Assembly (NCBI GenBank): GCA_964019425.1
Contig: OZ025824.1
Span: forward strand, 434,001 to 498,000
Reading direction: 5' to 3'
DNA: 64,000 bases
Origin: Flectonema sp. DT1601
Lineage: Eukaryota > Euglenozoa > Diplonemea > Diplonemida > Diplonemidae
The first letter of the stretch is position 1, and each line of letters begins with the position of its first letter. Shown here piece after piece: positions 49,020 to 58,552 of the stretch. Made by a program: the position numbers and the translations under genes. The notes beneath the pieces were generated by a model, which saw nothing but the letters and a program-made list of their open reading frames with translations, ran no database searches and was not told the DNA's origin.

Positions 49020-51333
49020 CAAAAAAAAAAAAATAAATAAATAAATAAATAAAAATCATCAAAATTAAAACGGGATAGAACAATTACACTGATAATATAC
49101 TAAAGCACTCGTAGAGCATTAAAAATTAACGCTAGGTTGGCAGCAGCCATTTATTTGAATCGAACCACACCGGATCGATCCGCGTAAATTTAGAAGACCT
49201 AATCTTCTCCAGGAATGAATTAAAATGTTGGTTTTTGTTTTTATCCGAATTCAAGAAACAGTATAACTCCAAGTCCCACAAATGGTCGTAGACTTTTTCG
49301 ATTTCATTTGCGTTATAAACTTCTGAGATCAGTTTTCTGACTTCCTCCTTACACTTCGAATCAAGTGTGGTAACAGTGGAATGAACGGACAAATATTTGA
49401 CAAGGCGTTGTCGAGGGACCGCTCGACGTAACGGGAAGCTGTCGTGTAGGCTCCTGAGGTCATTCAAGAGCGATATGAGAGCCAAGTGGTTTTCAGTAGC
49501 AAAAAACTTGTGTAGATGTTGACCCACATCCTCATCTTGATCTTTAAATACCATCTGTGGGAAGTGAATTTGAACAAACATCTTAGTCTCCGGACATTTC
49601 GATAGTAAATGGTGAGTATCTGTATCTCTTTTATTACAGAAGAGACAGTTTGATAATCCCTTTCTTGGTTGCTTCACAAGCGGATGGTGTCCAGTCCTGA
49701 GGCGGGCGATTTGCATTTCTCCCTCCCGGTTAAGATCCGGGTGGAAGCGTTGAGCACCTCTGCCCATTGTCGATAAAGAGTGCACATGTGATGTACTGCG
49801 CTGCTCGTACCAGTTTCTTCGGATTTTATTATTCACTGAACATTGGGTCATCCTGTAGTCAAACTTGACCACTGTTAAGGGAATAGCAGAAGCCGCTGCT
49901 TTGTTGGCGAGAGAATCGGCCATTTCATTTCCGATGATCCCACAGTGTGAGGGGACAAATTGTAGGGTGATCGGACGCTGGAGCAGCGATATTCTCCTAA
50001 ATAATTCGGCATTAGTCGCTGAATGTTGCTTCAGATGTCCACGCTCAAGACTTCGAAGTGCTGACTGACTATCCGTGATTATATTAATCCTCCCACTTGG
50101 CAGGCAAGACGAATACTTTTCAATCAAATTCACTGCTGATAACAGAGCCTGTTGCTCGGCATTATAAATCATCAGAGATGGGTCGTAACGATGTATTTCT
50201 TTGATGCATCTGTTTCCAAAGATTAAGACTGCTGCATTACCACAATGGTAGTTACTTTCTTTATCTTGGAAGTAGGATGCATCTGTATACAGCGAGGCCA
50301 CTGACATTGGGAGGGTCTTAATTTTTCCAAGTGCAGCTAACAAATTCTTGCATGGGTCCATGGACTTACGGAAATCTGCCCAGGAATTGATAATAACATC
50401 CGGGGGTGGTCCCCAAGGAGTCTGGTGATGCGGTAGGCAGAGCATTGATCTTTCATTAGGGGTCACATAAGTCTTGGCATGGGGTTCTGCGTAGAGTTTC
50501 CACGAGCTAGACTTTTCAGGGTGAACCAACGACCGAGTCGGGCAATCGTCTGGGAGCCTCAGGAAACGTTCGTAGGATAAAGCCAGGACTTTAGCCACGT
50601 GTAGTTTGAACGGGGGAATACTAGATTCTACCGATAATGCAGTTGAGGAGGTCGATTTGGAGCATCCCGTCAGTCTTAGTTGAAGTGAACGAAGTGTATT
50701 CTCAATAAGTTTCAAAGAATTCTGCTTGATATAGGGTGCATAAGAAGCTAGTCCGTAATAGGCCCTAGAGAGGATCAGCCCATAGATTGTTTGGCGGAGA
50801 ACTTCCGTTTTGATTTTAAAAGATGAAACTATCGAAATCAAGCCGATTCCCCGCTTTAGGGTATTTGATAGGTGAGCTAGCTGCGATGTAAAAGATAAAT
50901 CATCATCGATAATTATGCCTAGATACCGCGACTGCGACACACGCCTTAGAGGGATAGCAGCCTTTAGAACGAAAGAACCCTTTGGCGTCCTTTGTGAAAG
51001 TTGAGAGCGGGTCTCAAGGTAATTACCATTAATTGCAAGTGGGTATACCGGTCCTGTTTTGAAATTGAGCAGAGCTGCGGCACCATCATCCTGATGTATC
51101 CTGATGAAATCGGCAGAGCCACGGGGAAGGTCGATATCGTCCACCGTAGAGGGAAAATAAAGTCTTGGGAGTCTACAAATACTTCTGTCTGAGAAACGTC
51201 CTCCGAATGCCAAAAATTCAGTCTTGTTCAGAGAGAGGGACATTGCTGAATCAGCGAGCCAGCTCTCCACTTGTCCAATGGCATTGTTCGCCTTGGTCTC
51301 TAAATCACTAACCGAAGAGCCACTAACAAATGT
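49020..51333 (-). mobile_element. 5'-truncated non-LTR retrotransposon (LINE, RNase H-bearing)
   Basis: The element reads on the minus strand. Its coding frame runs from the 51330 boundary through the stop at 49132. A 3' region of about 110 bp follows and ends at an A/T tetranucleotide tract (49021-49055). The upstream reverse-transcriptase core and endonuclease are absent: at 51331 the sequence changes abruptly to repeat R2. This is typical 5' truncation on insertion. The RNase H domain after the RT, together with a CCHC-like C-terminal finger, places it near the I/ingi-type LINE groups. The remaining frame has no stop in over 2.1 kb, so insertion is recent. I could not find a clear target-site duplication. 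Confidence 0.85.
49132..51330 (-). CDS. LINE polyprotein C-terminal part: RT thumb, RNase H, zinc finger
   Basis: The open frame has about 733 codons and starts inside the reverse transcriptase, just after the catalytic region (FVSGSSVSDLETKANNAIGQ, then SLNKTEF). It continues with the RT tail: YLGIIIDDDLSF, LILSRAYYGLASY and LRLTGCSK. RNase H follows with all four acidic residues in place: Asp in LYTDASY, Glu in YNAEQQALL, Asp in ITDSQSALRSL and Asp in GNEMADSLANKAA. Near the C-terminus is a CLFC-x8-H-x5-C finger, common in I- and R1-type LINEs. There is no start codon of its own because the 5' part is missing, so it is unlikely to be made as such. Confidence 0.88.
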   Translation of the reverse strand, partial: FVSGSSVSDLETKANNAIGQVESWLADSAMSLSLNKTEFLAFGGRFSDRSICRLPRLYFPSTVDDIDLPRGSADFIRIHQDDGAAALLNFKTGPVYPLAINGNYLETRSQLSQRTPKGSFVLKAAIPLRRVSQSRYLGIIIDDDLSFTSQLAHLSNTLKRGIGLISIVSSFKIKTEVLRQTIYGLILSRAYYGLASYAPYIKQNSLKLIENTLRSLQLRLTGCSKSTSSTALSVESSIPPFKLHVAKVLALSYERFLRLPDDCPTRSLVHPEKSSSWKLYAEPHAKTYVTPNERSMLCLPHHQTPWGPPPDVIINSWADFRKSMDPCKNLLAALGKIKTLPMSVASLYTDASYFQDKESNYHCGNAAVLIFGNRCIKEIHRYDPSLMIYNAEQQALLSAVNLIEKYSSCLPSGRINIITDSQSALRSLERGHLKQHSATNAELFRRISLLQRPITLQFVPSHCGIIGNEMADSLANKAAASAIPLTVVKFDYRMTQCSVNNKIRRNWYEQRSTSHVHSLSTMGRGAQRFHPDLNREGEMQIARLRTGHHPLVKQPRKGLSNCLFCNKRDTDTHHLLSKCPETKMFVQIHFPQMVFKDQDEDVGQHLHKFFATENHLALISLLNDLRSLHDSFPLRRAVPRQRLVKYLSVHSTVTTLDSKCKEEVRKLISEVYNANEIEKVYDHLWDLELYCFLNSDKNKNQHFNSFLEKIRSSKFTRIDPVWFDSNKWLLPT

Positions 51334-51450
51334 ATTGTATCATAAAACAACATAACGATAATTTAACATTAGTTTTAGATACAGTGACTAGGTGTGATGC
51401 TTAATTTAGCCTTTTTGAAGTAACAATCAGGTTTCGAGAGAAATCGAAAA
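51331..51450 (+). repeat. Dispersed repeat R2, copy 2
   Basis: Starts exactly where the LINE stops: TGTATTGTATCATAAAACAA, then TTTAACATTAGTTTTAGATA, CAGTGACTAGGTGTGATGC and AGGTTTCGAGAG. The same blocks occur at 52606-52715. Confidence 0.8.
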
Positions 51451-51844
51451 CATTATAATTGTATTGTGGGCTTACCGAAAGCTTTATAAAAGTTGGATAT
51501 AAAAATTGAACAAAAAGAATTGGCTTCATCTTCAACAATACAGAAAATAATTAAAAAAAACTACAACAAAAAAAAAAAAAAAAAAAAAAAAAAAGCAACG
51601 CAGACTTAATTCCGTTGCACGGAGGAAAACAGATCATAACTATAAGAAAACACAACATTCAACCTGAATAGTGTATGAGATAATTTTTAAAAAAAAATGG
51701 CAAAAACACCTAATAAATATAATTCCCTTTTTGTTGACCCTCATTAGTACATTTTAGGAGAATTTATTCCAAATTCCTAAAATTAAGCAAAAATAATGGT
51801 TGGTTTCGGGCTAAAAATTAGAGTCGTATCGTAAGTATGGTTTG

Positions 51845-52345
51845 TTAGAATATGAGTTTATTATTAAAAAAGTGCACTAAGTTAAAATATAAAAAAAAAA
51901 AAATAAAAAAATTTATAAAAACACATTGTCCTGCTGTTCCATAATACACTTGTGGAATACGTAGTTTCAGGAGCCTTAATCTTATACTACTTCTCCCTCT
52001 TAGGCCTTCATCAGTAAGTTCTAAGGGGCTTCATTCCAGTTTATTAATAAATCGGATTTATCAATTGGTCTATTTCAAAGGAACTGATTTCTTAAAGTCC
52101 ATCAGAGCTCGCCAGGACGGACTAGCTCCTATAGTTTGTATCATTAATTTTAGAACAGAAAAGTGAAAATAAGAAAAGTAGAGATTAGTAAAAGAAAAGT
52201 ATTCATTTCTGCAGTTTAACTAGCTCCGATGGTTTGTTAGTTAGTTGAGTGAATCCAGCAGACTACTGAGTATCTGTTACATAACTCTCAAATAGAATCA
52301 AGTAGCTCTTCGAGGGTCCCCAATACTACAGTTGAAGTTGAAGGG
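51845..52345 (+). repeat. Dispersed repeat R1, copy 2 (rearranged)
   Basis: Has the R1 start (TTAGAATATGAGTTTATTAT), middle, and CTTCATCAGTAAGTTC blocks to 52040. Then, after CATCAGAGCTCGCCAGGACG, a second stretch of R1 interior (TATCATTAATTTTAGAACAG through GTATTCATTTCTGCAG) lies out of the order seen at 58553-58915. This suggests two partial copies side by side. Confidence 0.75.
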
Positions 52346-52412
52346 GATCATTTTATTGGTTTCGACACACTACATTACCTTGTACGGTTTTTCTTGCAGG
52401 AAACTACGTCGA

Positions 52413-52444
52413 AAAAAATAAAATAAAATAAAATAAAATAAAAT
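52413..52444. repeat. (AAAAT)n microsatellite
   Basis: About six AT-rich pentamer units next to A-rich DNA. Confidence 0.85.
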
Positions 52445-52605
52445 ACAAAATATAAAAACAAAACAAAAACAAAAAATTCAAATTTCAAATTTCATGTTAA
52501 TTTTGAAAACGATAAACAATTCGAAGTATGATTTAATAAATAAAGTGAAATCATAGGACGGGGTAGGAGGGGAACGTATGTTCGATTTTTATAAAAATTA
52601 CAACT

Positions 52606-52715
52606 GTGTTGTATCATAAAAACATAAAAATAATTCAGCACCAGTTGTAAATACAGTGACTAAGGGTGATGCGCAACTTAGCATAATAAAGTAACTATTT
52701 AGGTTTCGAGAGTAA
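52606..52715 (+). repeat. Dispersed repeat R2, copy 3
   Basis: TGTTGTATCATAAAAACATA, ATACAGTGACTAAGGGTGAT, GCGCAACTTAGC and TAGGTTTCGAGAG, same order and orientation as copy 2. Confidence 0.75.
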
Positions 52716-53505
52716 TCCATATACCTCTTTACCTCTATATTCTTTCTCATCAGTTATAGTGTAGCCAAATGTTCTGGCCGAATGTAGTTACTTTAAGTGT
52801 CAATATTCGTAAAAAGAATTATCACTAACTGTTACCAGTTCGTAGCTCACTACTAGTGGAGCACTCTTCATAATAAATGTCGAAAGTGTTGGTAATTATC
52901 AAAAAGTCTGATTATTGCTCCTCAGCATCAGGGGTTTGGAGGGGGCTTTTCTACGTCAAGAGACAAAAAAAAAGAAAATTCCCCTGAAAACACTGAAACA
53001 CGACCAAGCTGTTCACCCTAACTGTCGTAGGCAATAACATAAGGGTGTTAATCCCAGATACAAGTAATTCTAATAATGGGTAATTATAACATAGACAACT
53101 ATAACTATACTAATGGTATTGAAGTAGGCATACAGAGTCGACGATGGTGTAATAATCTTATGAATTGGGATAACAGAATAAAAGCTTTGGTATGAAGCTA
53201 ATGATAACTGAGAAATAATTTGATTTTTTTTTTTTTTTTTGATTAACAACGACACTATGAATCAATTTTTTTATTTTTTTATTTTTATTTAGAGTATTGC
53301 TTCACAGCGATCAAGGCTGTCGAGCAGCCATATTCGATTGGTGCGACAGATTTTTCTGAAAATTATTTTCCAGTTTTGGAGCGACTACATTATTTGAAAA
53401 CTCTCCAACACAAATTTAATTGAGAAGAGCGACAAGATTTAAAAGTAAAAAAAAAAAGGGGGGGAAATTTGATACGATACGAAAAGATTTATCTGGGAAG
53501 AATAC

Positions 53506-53590
53506 TGCAGGTCTTTGCACAAAAAAATAAAAGTACTGTCACCATGAAACAGGAGGCGTTGAACATTGCCCGGTTTCTTTGGTGGAGGTA
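53506..53590. repeat. R8 repeat, copy 2
   Basis: CTGCAGGTCTTTG, GTCACCATGAAACAGG, GAACATTGCCCGG and TTTCTTTGGTGGA match 48425-48490. On the minus strand it reads PPKKPGNVQ, compared with PPKKLGNVK in copy 1. Confidence 0.55.
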
Positions 53591-53952
53591 ACGTGAACGT
53601 AGTTGGGGGGGTTTTCCCTTTCACTATTCATGGATAACAACACCCATAAGAAATACGGACTCAATTTGGGCTTTTTTAAAAAAAAAAAAAAAGAATTATG
53701 CCTTACACGTTAGGCCACCCTCACAAGAATGCAGATCCCGTACGCAATGACAGGACCGGGAGCCATTCCAGTTTTTTCAATCTCAGCCTTTTTTTTTTTT
53801 TTTTTAAAAGAGTCCAAAACTGGACCGATTAGGAGGGAGCGCCGCGCTACTACGTTAGTGTATTTCCAGAAAAATAAAAACAATACTCGATGCTTCAAAA
53901 TGAAAATAAACAAAAAAAAAAAAAAAAATGGATATATAATCTCTCTCAAGCC

Positions 53953-56900
53953 CTATTCCAATAAGATTGTATCGCTTGAAAAATCAGCAGGATGAGAATC
54001 CAGGGTCGGCGCTGTAGTATCACCTGCATCATAATCAAGGATCTTCAGGGGGTTTGTGATCGAGCACGATACATAATCATCGCTTAGCCAAGGGTTACTA
54101 AGTAGATCTGGTATTGCTGGACGGTGTTCAGGCTCAATAGACAGTACTGACAGTAAAAATGATTCACATTCACTTCCTATCCCATTCGGTAATCTAGGAG
54201 TTCCCTTTGATATTTGATACATCGTCTCCCAAGCTGTACTAAATTGAGGCCATGGAGGACTTCCAGTAATCATCTCGCAGACAGTACATCCCATTGACCA
54301 AATATCAGCCTTCGGACCGTAGCCATTTTTTCCACTGATTATGACTTCTGGTGCCATCCATCGAGGTGTTCCTATGACTGTATCAGCACCGATGTGTGTG
54401 TCGTTACCATTCCATAGTTTATAACAACCGAAGTCAGTTAACTTACACTGACCATTCTTCATTAGAATATTATCTCCTTTAACGTCTCTGTGAAGGATGT
54501 GATGTTGATGTAAGTATTGAATTCCACAGAGAATTTGTTTAGAATTGTTTTGTATTTCAAACATAGGTAGTGACCCTCCTTTGGCTTTGATTAAGTTAGC
54601 AAGGGATCCTTCAGGAAGGTATTCCATTATGATGCAGACTTGATCTGCTTCAGTAATGCAATCGATGTATTTTATTATGTTTTCGTGATTTAATTTCTGA
54701 ATTTCAACGAATTCTGTGTTGCTTTTTTCGATGTCAAATTCCGTTCCACAACGTATAATCTTTGCTGCGATCAACATATTCGTTTTTAGATCCACGGCTT
54801 CAAAAACGATTCCGAAAGAACCCCGTCCAACCTTCCTCCGAAGTTTATATTGCGACTGATATAGTTGAGTCATCTCTGTTGAGGAGAATTCGTGGACCAG
54901 ATTTTCCTCTAATAATCTAATCCTTTCACTAGTTCTTCTTCTCCTTATCAATAAGTAAAGTAACATCCCAAGGATACACAATCCTAGTAGTGAGAATCCA
55001 ATAATTATGAGAAGCATTACACCCGAAAGATAATCTATGTCATCTCCAACTTCAGTAGACACGGTTGGTGCTGAACTGCTACTTGATGCTACAGTAGGGT
55101 GTGCAGTGGGCGGGTGCGCAGTCGCCAGATAAGGGTGTGAAGTGGGGGACAGAGAAGGGTGTGAAGGCGACAGAGCAGGGAGTGAAGTAGGCGATTGAGA
55201 TATCACTCCTGGTAACGTGGGTAACGCCGTTGGAGGCGACGAGGCTGGCCGCTGCATTTGTCTGGTGGGTGGTATCGATGTTGGTATCGATGTTGGTATC
55301 GATGTTGGTATCGATGTTGGTATCGATGTTGGTATCGATGTTGGTATCGATGTTGGGATATCAGTCGATACTATTGATGGCTTCAAGGGCGAATCACCAA
55401 AGAGGTTGGGAATCTCCGTTCTGTCTTTCTGAATCCCTGTTAGCTCCGAGCTACAAGTTCCTGCACAACTAAAACTAACATCAACAGTACTACCAAAGGG
55501 TATCTGTACACCAAATAAACCGTCTTGTTGGCTGTGACCCCATGGTACAGATGTGGGGTTATTTTCTTTATCCCTCGCCGTCACGTTAGTAACATCAATA
55601 CCAATGAGAGTATTTAGATATATTGTCATGTTATCGGATGCATAACTCTCTCTTTCAAATCGATTTACAGCATTCGCACTTGACGATAATCTTATTGATG
55701 AAGGAGTAGCATATGCAGGAAGGTTAATAAACCAAGAAACTGAATTAATTCCGGATAAAAAACATGTTGAAAGTGTACAAGATGGAAGCCATCCCTGGAA
55801 TAAACGACCGCCTATTACACGAGACGCTGGTTGCCTATCAAGCGAATGAAAATTACCACTGAGCGAAGTAATTGATAAAAGTGAATAGTGAGTACCAAGA
55901 ACATCAAATATCCGTAACAACCAATCACTCGAATCCTTCGAAACAAGTCCACGAGGCGTTAGTACTGCCGTCGTTGAAGAGCCGTCAACAGCTGCATCTT
56001 TATCAATGAAAACTGGTGAATTTATATATATAGGTACTGGTTGTTTAAATAAGAAAGGCGTTGTTTCCTTGTATTGATGTGTAGAAAGCTTCAAATACGA
56101 AACAGACTTGAATCTTACAGCTGGATGGGTTGCTGGAAGTAATGCGAATCCGTCATCCGAATAAATGTATCCATCGTGTAGTAACACTTCCCTCTTTGAG
56201 AATTGAGTAAAACTAACATCATCGGCGATAAGATTTGATGAAATCAGTCTAAAATGTTGAATAGTCATCGCAGCATCAGCTGGAACTGTTATGCCTCCGA
56301 ATTTACACCAGAAATTTGATAAAGATACAACTGCGCTTGGGTGATCAACATGAACACACTTTCCATAAGTAGTATCGTATGATATAAAAATATCCATGTC
56401 AATTGCCTCTAAGAAAAGAGGTGTTTTTATTGATCCCATTACCGAGATTCCCTTAAAAAGTCCACCTCCGATCTGTGCGATTGTGATATTACTGAAAGAA
56501 ACCCTATTGAGAGAACCTGATACATGAATTCCGGTTCCAAGTGGGGTATGCGTATATATTCGTAAAGTACTGATAGAAATATCAGTACACCAATACCCAC
56601 AATCTATATTTATTATGTTTGTCTTTAGTGGTTGAGGATTAAATATGGTTTCATCAAATAAGGAGGAGATGATGACGCTGCCTGTTACTGTGATGGGACC
56701 TCTTGAATATATTATCGGAGAGTCACTAATCATCTCGATCCTACCTACAGAATTTAAAAATGAAAAACCCTCTCCATAAGTTGTACCAGAAAACTCCGTG
56801 TTATTTAGAACAGCACTGCTTAGTTTTTCCAGTTGTATTTTTGTTGGTCCGTCTTTGTAATGATCTTTTTTGTTGAGTTGAATACTCAATACAGGTCCTG

Positions 56901-58461
56901 AATCATTCTCCCCCTGACACATCATAAAAGGTATCTTGTCATACGCGATGTAAAGAAGTAACTCTTTTCCATCACTGGATTTCGGTAACCTTAATTCTTC
57001 CGAATAAATACCACCTTTTTGAATGCGTTTTAGGCTGTCTACAGTTTTATAGTCATCCACGGATGCCCACTCAGAAGGGGGAGACGATGAAGAAAACAGA
57101 AACATATAATAAAATGTGTAGTTTGATAATTGTTGAGTCGACTTAAAGAGCAGCGTCGCTTTAGATACGCTGGACATCGGAACCGGCAATTGTGAGGTAT
57201 CAAATCGCATCTTCCAACATGTTCTTGTACCGTCTTTATCACATGATACTCGTTCCTCACCCCCAGGTAATAGAAAAGAGTAAAATTCATTTGCAGCCTT
57301 TCTCGGTCGTCCTAATTTTACATTTCTTGATGTGAGAACAACAGTAGTGCCAGAGTCTGCTGCCACATCCCAGACATTGTGATTGAACAAAAGAGTTTTC
57401 ATTAATTCGATACCCTGACCAACATAGACTTTTCTAATGGTGTGCTCTTCTTGACCTGCTGCAGAAGCAATCAAAACAGTGTCACCAGTAAACCAATTAT
57501 CACTAACAGGAGCGTCTACTTGTAAATTGATAAAGCGAGATCCCCTCTTTGAATTTGAAATCGCCTGCAGAGAAGTCATTTCTCTTGGAAATCCGTAGAT
57601 TCGTAAAGCCCCACCATTCGCTACTCCTATTTCAGATGACAGGATCGTTATCGTTGTGTTCTTTGAGAGTGGACAAGACTCACTACCAATCGATAATGTT
57701 CCATATATCAAGATGGAAGTGAAAGAATATAATTGAGAAACATCCGAGAAAACAATAGTCTTATTGCGTTTGACTACCAAGTGTGAATTGAAGATGTGAG
57801 TTGTTTTCCAAAGATTAACTGAATCAGATTTAACAAACTCATCACATCGACCTGCTGATGGTCGAATCAGTGGTAAGGTAGCTGGAAACACAGGTGCTAA
57901 CAAACTTGTCCCTAAGGGACTGCACTGTAGTCTTGGTGCTCTTGATGCAAAAGGAAAAACTACTATTTTTATGCTAAAAATACTTTCCAAAGAACTTCCG
58001 AAAACAGGATTAGTTGTTATGATAATCGTCGGAAACCTAAATATTTTGTTCTCTTTTTTTGAACTTAAATCCCATTCAAAAATACTATTTCTGGTGTTGG
58101 GTTTTTGATACAGTGTTGTCAAAAAATGTGTGTCACGTAGGTCAGTAAAAGTGAGTGCACCTCCATCAGGACTTCTCTTAGTTAAAACTGATATAAGACA
58201 ATCACACATGAAAACCTCCAATTGAATGTTTGACGATATGATAGCTTCCATCTCACCTTTCGTACCAGTAGTCTCAGCTTGTGCGAAAGCGAAATAAAAC
58301 CATCTTCGATTCGTTTCTTTAGTAGCAGCGGCAGCTTTCGTTACTCCAGATGATGTTATTCTGGCTATTTCGGGACCTGGACCATTAATTTCATCACATG
58401 TTTCCAAAGTGGTTGAATTGACGTACTCACAGAGGTGTAAAAATATCACTACCCACCACAT
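53953..58461 (-). CDS. Receptor-type MAPKKK-like kinase with G8/beta-helix ectodomain
   Basis: A single exon of 1502 residues. The N-terminus MWWVVIFLHLCEYVNS is a signal peptide. The ectodomain has a G8-like region (about 230-370: ILIYGTLSIG, NGGALRIYG, DNWFTGDTVLIAS) and then parallel beta-helix-type repeats (about 540-760: VLNNTEFSGTTYG, VSFSNITIAQIGGG). This is the layout of CEMIP/fibrocystin-type proteins. A Pro/Ser/Thr stalk with 12-bp coding repeats (IPTS) precedes one TM helix (about 1135-1160) and RRRR. The cytosolic kinase (about 1205-1459) has GRGSFG, Lys1234, HRDVKGDN (Asp1326), DFG (Asp1343) and GTPRWMAPEV. It is complete and of the STE11/MEKK Ser/Thr type. It probably senses a surface carbohydrate or particle and signals to a MAP-kinase pathway; the ligand is unknown. 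Confidence 0.9.
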   Translation of the reverse strand: MWWVVIFLHLCEYVNSTTLETCDEINGPGPEIARITSSGVTKAAAATKETNRRWFYFAFAQAETTGTKGEMEAIISSNIQLEVFMCDCLISVLTKRSPDGGALTFTDLRDTHFLTTLYQKPNTRNSIFEWDLSSKKENKIFRFPTIIITTNPVFGSSLESIFSIKIVVFPFASRAPRLQCSPLGTSLLAPVFPATLPLIRPSAGRCDEFVKSDSVNLWKTTHIFNSHLVVKRNKTIVFSDVSQLYSFTSILIYGTLSIGSESCPLSKNTTITILSSEIGVANGGALRIYGFPREMTSLQAISNSKRGSRFINLQVDAPVSDNWFTGDTVLIASAAGQEEHTIRKVYVGQGIELMKTLLFNHNVWDVAADSGTTVVLTSRNVKLGRPRKAANEFYSFLLPGGEERVSCDKDGTRTCWKMRFDTSQLPVPMSSVSKATLLFKSTQQLSNYTFYYMFLFSSSSPPSEWASVDDYKTVDSLKRIQKGGIYSEELRLPKSSDGKELLLYIAYDKIPFMMCQGENDSGPVLSIQLNKKDHYKDGPTKIQLEKLSSAVLNNTEFSGTTYGEGFSFLNSVGRIEMISDSPIIYSRGPITVTGSVIISSLFDETIFNPQPLKTNIINIDCGYWCTDISISTLRIYTHTPLGTGIHVSGSLNRVSFSNITIAQIGGGLFKGISVMGSIKTPLFLEAIDMDIFISYDTTYGKCVHVDHPSAVVSLSNFWCKFGGITVPADAAMTIQHFRLISSNLIADDVSFTQFSKREVLLHDGYIYSDDGFALLPATHPAVRFKSVSYLKLSTHQYKETTPFLFKQPVPIYINSPVFIDKDAAVDGSSTTAVLTPRGLVSKDSSDWLLRIFDVLGTHYSLLSITSLSGNFHSLDRQPASRVIGGRLFQGWLPSCTLSTCFLSGINSVSWFINLPAYATPSSIRLSSSANAVNRFERESYASDNMTIYLNTLIGIDVTNVTARDKENNPTSVPWGHSQQDGLFGVQIPFGSTVDVSFSCAGTCSSELTGIQKDRTEIPNLFGDSPLKPSIVSTDIPTSIPTSIPTSIPTSIPTSIPTSIPTSIPPTRQMQRPASSPPTALPTLPGVISQSPTSLPALSPSHPSLSPTSHPYLATAHPPTAHPTVASSSSSAPTVSTEVGDDIDYLSGVMLLIIIGFSLLGLCILGMLLYLLIRRRRTSERIRLLEENLVHEFSSTEMTQLYQSQYKLRRKVGRGSFGIVFEAVDLKTNMLIAAKIIRCGTEFDIEKSNTEFVEIQKLNHENIIKYIDCITEADQVCIIMEYLPEGSLANLIKAKGGSLPMFEIQNNSKQILCGIQYLHQHHILHRDVKGDNILMKNGQCKLTDFGCYKLWNGNDTHIGADTVIGTPRWMAPEVIISGKNGYGPKADIWSMGCTVCEMITGSPPWPQFSTAWETMYQISKGTPRLPNGIGSECESFLLSVLSIEPEHRPAIPDLLSNPWLSDDYVSCSITNPLKILDYDAGDTTAPTLDSHPADFSSDTILLE
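55271..55354 (-). repeat. 12-bp coding minisatellite, 7 units (IPTS)
   Basis: GGTATCGATGTT is repeated seven times with no visible variation, coding for Ile-Pro-Thr-Ser on the minus strand in the extracellular stalk of the kinase. The identity of units implies recent expansion or active slippage. Confidence 0.95.
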
Positions 58462-58552
58462 GTAGTACGACGCCTGGATTTAGAAGAAAAAAAAAAAAAA
58501 AAAGTTTTTTTTCGATAACTGTCAGCTCAGGAAGTAGAAACCAAATCACTTA

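Larger units (their letters stand above)
46116..49131. other. Repeat-rich intergenic region
   Basis: About 3 kb of AT-rich DNA with two R5-type repeats, one R4, one R8 and simple repeats such as (AAT)n at 46556-46575. Apart from a weak small membrane ORF (48095-48361), no gene is seen. Frames rich in Lys or Phe are artefacts. Confidence 0.5.
51334..53952. other. Repeat-rich intergenic region
   Basis: No gene. Contains R2 (two copies), R1 (51845-52345), R8, a pentamer microsatellite (52413-52444) and A/T runs at 51567-51595, 53225, 53678 and 53788. Minus- and plus-strand frames near 53710-53995 are homopolymer shadows. Confidence 0.5.

Noticed and set aside
49132-51330. LTR or virus-like element
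   Set aside because: The RT-RNase H-CCHC order with no LTRs, integrase or protease fits a plain LINE.
53710-53995. Frames on both strands at the 3' side of the kinase
   Set aside because: They read through A/T runs and contain no recognisable protein feature.
55217-55472. Plus-strand frames with a VGID or LVSM repeat
   Set aside because: Antisense reading of the 12-bp IPTS repeat in the kinase gene.
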